Positions 59,128 to 64,000 of a stretch of DNA of 64,000 nt are shown piece by piece. A model generated the notes under the pieces. The model saw only the letters and a list, made by a program, of their open reading frames with translations. It was not told the DNA's origin and searched no databases. The stretch's first letter is position 1. Each line of letters begins with the position of its first letter. A program made the position numbers and the translations under genes. Source of the DNA: Aurantimonas coralicida_A (GTDB lineage: Bacteria; Pseudomonadota; Alphaproteobacteria; Rhizobiales; Rhizobiaceae); assembly GCF_036016755.1 (NCBI RefSeq), contig NZ_JAYXIH010000021.1:1-64000 (forward strand), given 5' to 3'.

Positions 59128-59961
59128 CGCACCTTCAAGAAGCTCGGCGTCGACGTCCTGAACTTCACACCAAACTGGCGCGTGGTGAAGCGGTTGATGC
59201 TGGAATCGCTCCGCCGCAAGGGCGATTTCTGCTGGCACTGCCACACCGGCATCTTCTCCTACCCGATGCATATGGCCATCAAGTTCAACGTGCCGCTGGT
59301 CTTCTGGGGCGAGCCCTCGTCGGAATACACCCAGTATTACGACTATGCCGAGGACGAGATCGAGCAGGTCGACGAGACGCGGTTCAACCGCTTCGTCAAT
59401 CTCGGCATCACCGCCGAGGACATGTACGGCATGATCAAGGGCGATTTCGATCTCGATCCGCGTGACCTGCTTCCCTACACCTATCCGAAGTTGCGCGATC
59501 TTAAGCGGCTTCGTTACGAATCCGTCTGCCTGGGCTCCTACATTCCCTGGGATGTGAAGAAGAATGTCGGGCTAATCCAAGAAGAACTCGGCTGGAAGGG
59601 CGATCAGGTCGAGGGCATGCCGTGGGAGGAATATCCTTACGAGAAGATCGAATGCTTCATGCAGGGCATGCGCGACTACATCAAATATCTCAAGCGCGGC
59701 TATAGCCGGGTCAGCCAGATGGTCGCCCTCGACCTGCGCAACGGCCGCATCACCAAGGAGCGCGGCCAGGAACTCGTCGACAAGTTCGAAGGCCGCAAAC
59801 CGCCGTCGCTGGACATTTTCCTCGAATATGTCGGCCTGGATCAGAAGGAATTCGACGAGATCGTGTCGCACACTGTGGTGGCGCCGCACGAGCCCAATTT
59901 CGGCCAGAACGAATGGGCGCCGAAGACCTGGGACTACGACAAGTGGTATCGCGAGGGCTGA
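59128..59961 (+). pseudogene. N-acetyl sugar amidotransferase (WbpG/PseA-like), 5'-truncated
   Basis: The frame reads RTFKKLGVDVLNFTPNWRVV, then the conserved CHTGIFSYPMHMAIKFNVPL and VFWGEPSSEY, and continues normally to EWAPKTWDYDKWYREG. This corresponds to the C-terminal two-thirds or so of amidotransferases that amidate bacterial diamino or nonulosonic sugars (about 370 residues). The N-terminal Zn-binding Cys motifs and the SGGKDS-type ATP pyrophosphatase loop are missing; an in-frame stop at 59086 closes the frame and the residues before 59128 lose similarity. A GTG at 59182 could start a 259-residue product, but it would lack the ATP-binding loop, so it is probably inactive. Confidence 0.75.
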
Positions 59962-60158
59962 GGCCAGAGCGAGGATACCATCTTCTGAAAGTTCGCAGTC
60001 TGACAATGGCCACTTTTCGATGAAATCCATCCGTTCCGACAAATCCTCGGAACGGATGTCATGCCGACGTGCTTGCAACACGGCATCGAGATGTCTCTCC
60101 AAATCTATTCAAGATTTCAGGATCGACGGATTATGCTGAAGTTGTTACCGGGAAGAGC

Positions 60159-60527
60159 ATGACGCGATCGACGAACCCGCAGCGAGCGACCATCAGACTG
60201 CTGACCGCGGTCCTGGTGACGCTGACGGTTTTGTTGTCGCAGTTCGCACCTGCGGGAGCGGCTCCGACCTATCGTCACGTCGCCTCATGGAACGCCGCGC
60301 TTTCCGTTGACGGCGATCAAGGACACGGTGTGACCAACTCGGCGGTAGCCCTCGCCGGCGAGCATGGCGCGACGGACAGCTCATGCAGTAGCGACTGTCC
60401 GGTCAAATACGTCGCTCTGGCTTATGGAGCGACGGGCGCCGAGTTGCCCAAGGCTCGCATTCCCTCTCACGTCACGGAGCTGATCGGTCGACCGGTCGAC
60501 ACGGGCGTCAGACCTCCACGGGTCTGA
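60159..60527 (+). CDS. Exported protein of unknown function
   Basis: A 122-residue protein with a signal peptide (RLLTAVLVTLTVLLSQFAPAGA, cleavage after AGA near residue 33). The mature part is polar, with a Cys pair (SSCSSDCPVKYV) and a Pro/Arg end (GVRPPRV). The start at 60159 follows GGAAGAG. No domain is recognised. It precedes a cupredoxin gene on the same strand by 240 bp, so a periplasmic metal-related role is conceivable. Confidence 0.5.
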   Translation: MTRSTNPQRATIRLLTAVLVTLTVLLSQFAPAGAAPTYRHVASWNAALSVDGDQGHGVTNSAVALAGEHGATDSSCSSDCPVKYVALAYGATGAELPKARIPSHVTELIGRPVDTGVRPPRV

Positions 60528-60767
60528 CATCTCGATGCCGCCTCCTGTGGCCATGTCGCATCCGATCGCTTTCGATGGCTTTCGGCTGCAAAGCCGATCC
60601 GCCTGAGCGCGGGCCGGCGCTGGATTCCGGTCGGCATCCCTGAACCTTCGACTATCAGCACTCCTTCCAGATCCGCGCGGTGCAGACACCGCGTGGCGGA
60701 AAACGCTTCGGCCGCTGACGGCCGTAGATCGGAAGGCACATCCCAAGTGAGTAACGAGGAACGACCT

Positions 60768-61256
60768 ATGTTGAACAAACTGATCATCGCCGCCGCTTTC
60801 GCATCCACGGTCATTGCCGCCCCGGCGTTTGCCGGCGGAACGCATGCCGGCGGTGACAACAAGGAAATGGCCGTCGGCAAGCCCGGCAAGGCCGACGCTG
60901 TCGACCGGACCATCGAAATCACCATGCTGGAGACCGAGGACGGCGACATGATCTTCGAGCCCTCCAGGATCGAAGTGACGAAGGGTCGGACGATCCGCTT
61001 CACGATCGAGAACGAAGGCGTGCTCGAGCACGAGTTCGTCATCGGTACGCCGAAGGCGAACCAGAAGCACAAGGGCGAGATGGCCATGTCCGCGGACATG
61101 AAACATGCCGACGCCAATGCCATCCGGTTGGACGAGGGCGAGGACGGCGATATCGTCTGGACCTTCACCAAGACCGGCAAGTTCGAGTTCGCCTGCCTGA
61201 TTCCGGGGCATTACGAAATGGGCATGCACGGTCCGTTGATCGTCGCGGCGAAATAG
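60768..61256 (+). CDS. Periplasmic cupredoxin (plastocyanin/azurin-like copper protein)
   Basis: A 162-residue protein with a Sec signal (MLNKLIIAAAFASTVIAAPAFA, cleavage near 22) and a His/Gly-rich mature N-terminus (GGTHAGGDN). The cupredoxin fold is shown by IEVTKGRTIRFTIENEGVLE, with His in LEHEFVIG, then FEFACLIPGHYEMGMHGPLI giving the Cys, His and Met type 1 copper ligands. A Met/His-rich insert (HKGEMAMSADMKHAD) could bind more copper. It heads a set that also holds a cytochrome c and a multicopper oxidase. GAGGA lies seven bases upstream. Confidence 0.88.
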   Translation: MLNKLIIAAAFASTVIAAPAFAGGTHAGGDNKEMAVGKPGKADAVDRTIEITMLETEDGDMIFEPSRIEVTKGRTIRFTIENEGVLEHEFVIGTPKANQKHKGEMAMSADMKHADANAIRLDEGEDGDIVWTFTKTGKFEFACLIPGHYEMGMHGPLIVAAK

Positions 61257-61275
61257 GTTCGCGCCCGCTTCGGCG

Positions 61276-61356
61276 TTGCGCGGCCCAGGCCGGCCGACGC
61301 CGGACGCCGCGCAAGAAATACCGCGGGCCCGGTGAATTCTCCGGCGGGCCCGCGGT
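61276..61356 (+). terminator. Tandem GC-rich hairpins after the cupredoxin gene
   Basis: First hairpin: TTGCGCGGC (61276-61284) with GCCGCGCAA (61306-61314). Second: CCGCGGGCCC (61321-61330) with GGGCCCGCGG (61346-61355), which A-T pairing at 61320/61356 extends by one. Both stems are perfect. T-runs are weak, so the set may be a Rho-independent terminator of low strength or an mRNA-stabilising element. Confidence 0.55.
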
Positions 61357-61453
61357 TCAAAAGGATCGCCAGTCTGCAGCGGTCGCCGAATTATCACGCA
61401 GCGTTGTATTTCCGCGCCTTCAATTCGACGGGATGATGAATTAGACACTGGCT

Positions 61454-61774
61454 ATGATGCGGTTCTTGTTGACGCTCCTTTTGATTTTGCCGATCTTGCT
61501 GACGCCCGCCTATGGCATGGTGCTGGCACCGGCGATCGATATCTCGATCCCGGAGGCGAGCGGCGCGACGGCGCGCGCGTGGAGCAATGCGGGCAAGCGT
61601 TGCGGCATGGCGGCGAAAGGCCAGCAGTCCAGCCGCTGTGTGGTAGATCTGATCGCTATTCTCTCGCCCGCCGTCTTGGCCGCCGGCAGCGATCGCGCCT
61701 TTCACAAGCGAACTGTCGATCTCCAGGGGCGATCACGGACGCCGCGTCCCCTGACGAAACCGCCTAGAGCCTGA
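61454..61774 (+). CDS. Small exported protein of unknown function
   Basis: A 106-residue protein with a hydrophobic signal (MMRFLLTLLLILPILLTPAYG) and a mature part containing two Cys (GKRCGMAAKG, SSRCVVDL) and a Pro/Arg-rich end (RPLTKPPRA). The tail resembles that of the exported protein at 60159-60527 in composition only. No domain is recognised and no strong ribosome site is seen. Confidence 0.4.
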   Translation: MMRFLLTLLLILPILLTPAYGMVLAPAIDISIPEASGATARAWSNAGKRCGMAAKGQQSSRCVVDLIAILSPAVLAAGSDRAFHKRTVDLQGRSRTPRPLTKPPRA

Positions 61775-61835
61775 TTCTCGCCGTCTCCGGCCGATCGTAC
61801 TCGGCCGCAAATTCTATTGAATCAGGATTATCCCT

Positions 61836-62525
61836 ATGCTTACACGACGCGCTATCCTCGGCGCCGGCCTGTCCGCGACGGCATTGGCTGTCAGCGGCTG
61901 TGTCACCTCGCCGCCACCGGTTGCGCCGGCCCCGAAACCCGCCCCGGTTCCGGCCTATCCGCTTTCCTACGGGCCAATCTCCACCGAGCCCTATCCGATC
62001 CCGGCGGTTCCACCGGGTGTGGTCGCGCCGCAATATTGGCGTCAGCTCGTCGACGACCCCACGGGAGAGGTTCCCGGAACCCTCGTCGTCGATCCAGGCG
62101 AGCGCTTCCTCTACCTCGTCCAGGAGGGCGGGAAGGCTTTGCGCTACGGGGTTGGCATTGGGCGTGCCGGCTTTGCCTGGTCGGGCAAGGCGACGATCCA
62201 GTACAAGCGCCACTGGCCGACCTGGACGCCGCCGACGGAGATGATCGCCCGCCAGCCGGAACTGGAGAAATATTCCGCCGCAAATGGCGGCCAGCAACCC
62301 GGGCTGGACAATCCGCTCGGCGCGCGGGCGCTCTATCTCTTCCAGAACGACAGGGACACGCTGTACCGCATCCACGGTTCGCCGGAGGCCAATTCGATCG
62401 GTCGCGCCGTGTCTTCCGGCTGCGTCCGGCTGCTGAACCACGAGATCATCGATCTCTACGACCGCGTGCCCGAAGGTACGACGGTGCTGGTTCGCGCGGC
62501 GAAGGAACCGGAAGGGCTGGTGTGA
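61836..62525 (+). CDS. L,D-transpeptidase (YkuD domain) lipoprotein
   Basis: A 229-residue protein. A lipobox (LAVSGC, Cys22) follows an RR-containing signal, then a Pro-rich linker (residues 23-60) and the YkuD catalytic domain. The active-site His180 and Cys196 lie in HGSPEANSIG and VSSGCVRLL, the expected HG-x13-SSGC spacing. It cross-links peptidoglycan 3-3 or attaches protein to it, anchored in the outer or inner membrane by lipid. The family is strongly expanded in Hyphomicrobiales. Confidence 0.92.
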   Translation: MLTRRAILGAGLSATALAVSGCVTSPPPVAPAPKPAPVPAYPLSYGPISTEPYPIPAVPPGVVAPQYWRQLVDDPTGEVPGTLVVDPGERFLYLVQEGGKALRYGVGIGRAGFAWSGKATIQYKRHWPTWTPPTEMIARQPELEKYSAANGGQQPGLDNPLGARALYLFQNDRDTLYRIHGSPEANSIGRAVSSGCVRLLNHEIIDLYDRVPEGTTVLVRAAKEPEGLV

Positions 62526-62589
62526 TGGCGCACCTGCTCCCGTGGCATGGCGCCGAAGCGGTCGACCGCTTTGTCTGGTGGTTTGCCCG

Positions 62590-63060
62590 ATGATGCGGTG
62601 GGGGCTCATCCTCGCCGCAATCATTGCGGCGGGAGTCGGCTTGTGGACCGTCATGGCGCTTCCTGGCGTCGGGGAGGCGGGGCTGTTGCGCCCCGCTGAC
62701 GCGGCCGTGGTGGCGCAAGGGCAGTCGCTCTACGCGGCGAACTGCGCCTCCTGCCATGGCGAGAACCTGAAGGGGCAGCCGGACTGGCGCTCTCCCGGTC
62801 CCGACGGCCTGATGCCGGCGCCGCCGCACGACGAAAGCGGTCATACCTGGCACCACGACGACGAGACCCTGTTCCGGCTGACCAAGCTGGGGCCGGCGGC
62901 TGTCGTCGGTGGTGACTATGAGTCGGCGATGCCGGCCTATGAGGACATGCTGAGCGATGAGGAGATCGTCGCGGTGCTGTCCTACATCAAGTCGACCTGG
63001 CCCGAAGAAATCCGCACCCGCCACGATTCGTTGAACGCCGCGCGGGCGAAAAGTAAATGA
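62590..63060 (+). CDS. Membrane-anchored c-type cytochrome
   Basis: A 156-residue protein with one N-terminal membrane helix (WGLILAAIIAAGVGLWTVMA) and a single haem motif CASCH (YAANCASCHGENL), followed by a Met ligand candidate in SAMPAYEDMLSDEE. GHTWHHDDETLF is a His-rich loop. It starts at ATG 62590 (a second ATG follows directly). It probably carries electrons for the multicopper oxidase encoded downstream or for a copper-linked respiratory step. Confidence 0.87.
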   Translation: MMRWGLILAAIIAAGVGLWTVMALPGVGEAGLLRPADAAVVAQGQSLYAANCASCHGENLKGQPDWRSPGPDGLMPAPPHDESGHTWHHDDETLFRLTKLGPAAVVGGDYESAMPAYEDMLSDEEIVAVLSYIKSTWPEEIRTRHDSLNAARAKSK

Positions 63061-63100
63061 TCGACGGTGGGCATCCCTGATTGGGGTGTCCGCCATCGAT
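63060..63100 (+). other. Long stem-loop between cytochrome c and multicopper oxidase genes
   Basis: Bases 63060-63077 pair with 63083-63100 in an 18-position stem with one mismatch and three wobble pairs and a TGATT loop. TATAAT at 63103-63108 follows directly and could be the -10 of a promoter for the oxidase gene, with a weak TTGGGG at 63081-63086. The structure could separate the two transcripts. Confidence 0.5.
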
Positions 63101-63185
63101 GTTATAATCGGTGTCTCTCTCCGGAGCGCCGCGCCGCTCCGGCCGATTTCTTATGCCGCAACGGCCTGAATTTTCGAGGATACCC

Positions 63186-64000
63186 ATGATCTCCCGACGC
63201 CGCTTCATGCTGGGTACGGCTGCTCTCGCCGGATCGGCACTCACGCCGGCCGCGATCCGTGCCGCGTCCGCGGCCGAACCCTTGCCGGAACTGCGCGCGG
63301 CTCCTGGAGTGGCGCAGCTTCTGCCCGCCGACTCGTTCGGTCCGACCAAGGTCTGGGCCTATAATGGCGCCACACCGGGCGAGGCGATCCGCGTCAAGGC
63401 CGGCGAGCGGGTCCGACGCAGCCTTGTCAACGACCTGCCGCAATCGACGGCCGTGCACTGGCATGGCATCCGGATCGACAACGCCATGGACGGCGCCGCT
63501 GGCCTGACCCAGGATGCGGTCCCGGCGGGTGCCCGCTTCGACTATGACTTCGTCGCGCCGGACGCCGGTACCTTCTGGTATCACAGCCATGACCGTTCCT
63601 GGGAGCAGATGGCGCGTGGCCTGAGCGGCCCGCTGATCGTCGAGGAGCCGGAGCCCTGGCGCGGCGCCGATCGCGAATTGACGTTGTTCATCGATGACTG
63701 GCGACTGACCAAGGACGGCAGTTTCGACGAGGATAGCCTCGGCAGCCTCATGGATTGGGGGCATGGCGGGCGCATCGGCAATGTCGTGACGGTCAACGGC
63801 ACCGTCGGACCCGAATTGCCTGTCAGAGCCGGCGAACGCATCCGGCTGCGCCTGATCAACGGTGCCAATGCCCGCATCCTGGGGGTCTCGCTCGAAGGGT
63901 TTGCCCCACGCCTGATCGCCGTCGACGGCCATCCTGTCGCGCCCCGCGGGCTTAAGGACGATGTGGTCGTCCTCGCCCCGGCGCAGCGCGCCGACGTGGT
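63186..64000 (+). CDS. Multicopper oxidase (partial, cut by window edge)
   Basis: The first 271 residues of a multicopper oxidase. A Tat signal (ISRRRFMLGTAALAGSAL) leads to cupredoxin domain 1 with copper ligands in STAVHWHGIRID and TFWYHSHDRSW, then domain 2 (LTLFIDDWRL, NVVTVNGTVGPELPVRAGER). The C-terminal HCHI-type motif would lie past the edge. Such enzymes oxidise Cu(I), Mn(II) or phenols in the periplasm. With the upstream cupredoxin and cytochrome it suggests copper handling. Confidence 0.88.
   Translation, partial: MISRRRFMLGTAALAGSALTPAAIRAASAAEPLPELRAAPGVAQLLPADSFGPTKVWAYNGATPGEAIRVKAGERVRRSLVNDLPQSTAVHWHGIRIDNAMDGAAGLTQDAVPAGARFDYDFVAPDAGTFWYHSHDRSWEQMARGLSGPLIVEEPEPWRGADRELTLFIDDWRLTKDGSFDEDSLGSLMDWGHGGRIGNVVTVNGTVGPELPVRAGERIRLRLINGANARILGVSLEGFAPRLIAVDGHPVAPRGLKDDVVVLAPAQRADV

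Noticed and set aside
1..64000. CRISPR arrays, tRNA, rRNA or prophage genes
   Set aside because: Read for direct repeats with regular spacing, cloverleaf-like sequences and phage structural genes; none were found.

Overview
The window is high-GC DNA (AT-rich only in a short stretch near 38.5 kb) with the gene content of an alphaproteobacterium, most likely Hyphomicrobiales (Rhizobiales-type). The reasons are the rsfS-rlmH pair, the Tad-type pseudopilin-like trio, the many TRAP and TTT carboxylate transporters, GntR/FCD regulators beside catabolic operons, a Bradyrhizobium-type D-tartrate dehydratase, and very frequent ATGA-type gene overlaps. Species cannot be named from the sequence alone. 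No rRNA, tRNA or CRISPR array was seen.

Layout. 0-15.6 kb is mostly housekeeping: the tail of an IS630-type transposase at the left edge; a ybhP-ybhN pair converging on a clsB-like phospholipase D gene; a LysR regulator divergent from methylmalonate-semialdehyde dehydrogenase (mmsA); aldose 1-epimerase; a MarR regulator; a short dihydrofolate reductase facing a pabB-pabA-pabC operon; a small lipoprotein; three TadE/TadG-like genes; and rsfS-rlmH. From 15.6 to 54.9 kb runs a continuous catabolic block with three TRAP transporters, one TTT transporter and six local regulators. It holds five modules. (1) 15.6-24.6 kb: aconitase-family hydratase, HMG-CoA-lyase-like enzyme, family III CoA transferase, isocitrate lyase/PEP mutase-family lyase and a TRAP carrier, behind a GntR/FCD repressor with a clearly visible operator and promoter; the substrate is unknown. 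(2) 24.6-33.6 kb: LacI regulator, TRAP carrier and three dehydrogenases matching HpsN, HpsO and HpsP of 2,3-dihydroxypropane-1-sulfonate (DHPS) catabolism. (3) 33.6-38.1 kb: GntR/UTRA regulator, sulfolactate sulfo-lyase SuyAB and the two sulfolactate dehydrogenases SlcC and ComC. (4) 38.9-44.1 kb: D(-)-tartrate dehydratase with a TTT transporter and a GntR/FCD regulator. (5) 44.1-54.9 kb: hydratase, CoA transferase, enoyl-CoA hydratase, TRAP carrier, class V aminotransferase, a large FAD/Fe-S hydroxyacid dehydrogenase and a GntR/FCD regulator; the substrate is unknown.

Modules 2 and 3 together encode a route DHPS -> (R)-sulfolactate -> pyruvate + sulfite. HpsO and HpsP interconvert the DHPS enantiomers, HpsN oxidises the terminal carbon, SlcC and ComC interconvert the sulfolactate enantiomers, and SuyAB removes sulfite. 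The enzymes are known families. The two-regulator split, the extra 83-residue membrane protein at the head of the transporter operon and the absence of a sulfite exporter or sulfite oxidase in the window are the less ordinary points.

54.9-64 kb carries surface-polysaccharide genes (a FlaA1/WbpM-type sugar dehydratase, UDP-glucose dehydrogenase and a 5'-truncated N-acetyl sugar amidotransferase) and then a periplasmic copper/envelope set (cupredoxin, two unrecognised small exported proteins, L,D-transpeptidase lipoprotein, cytochrome c, and a multicopper oxidase cut by the right edge).

Recurrent regulatory structure: in three of the four transporter operons a strong stem-loop lies between the solute-binding-protein gene and the next membrane gene. 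Good candidate operators were found for the module 1 GntR/FCD protein, the LacI protein, the UTRA protein and the module 5 regulator.
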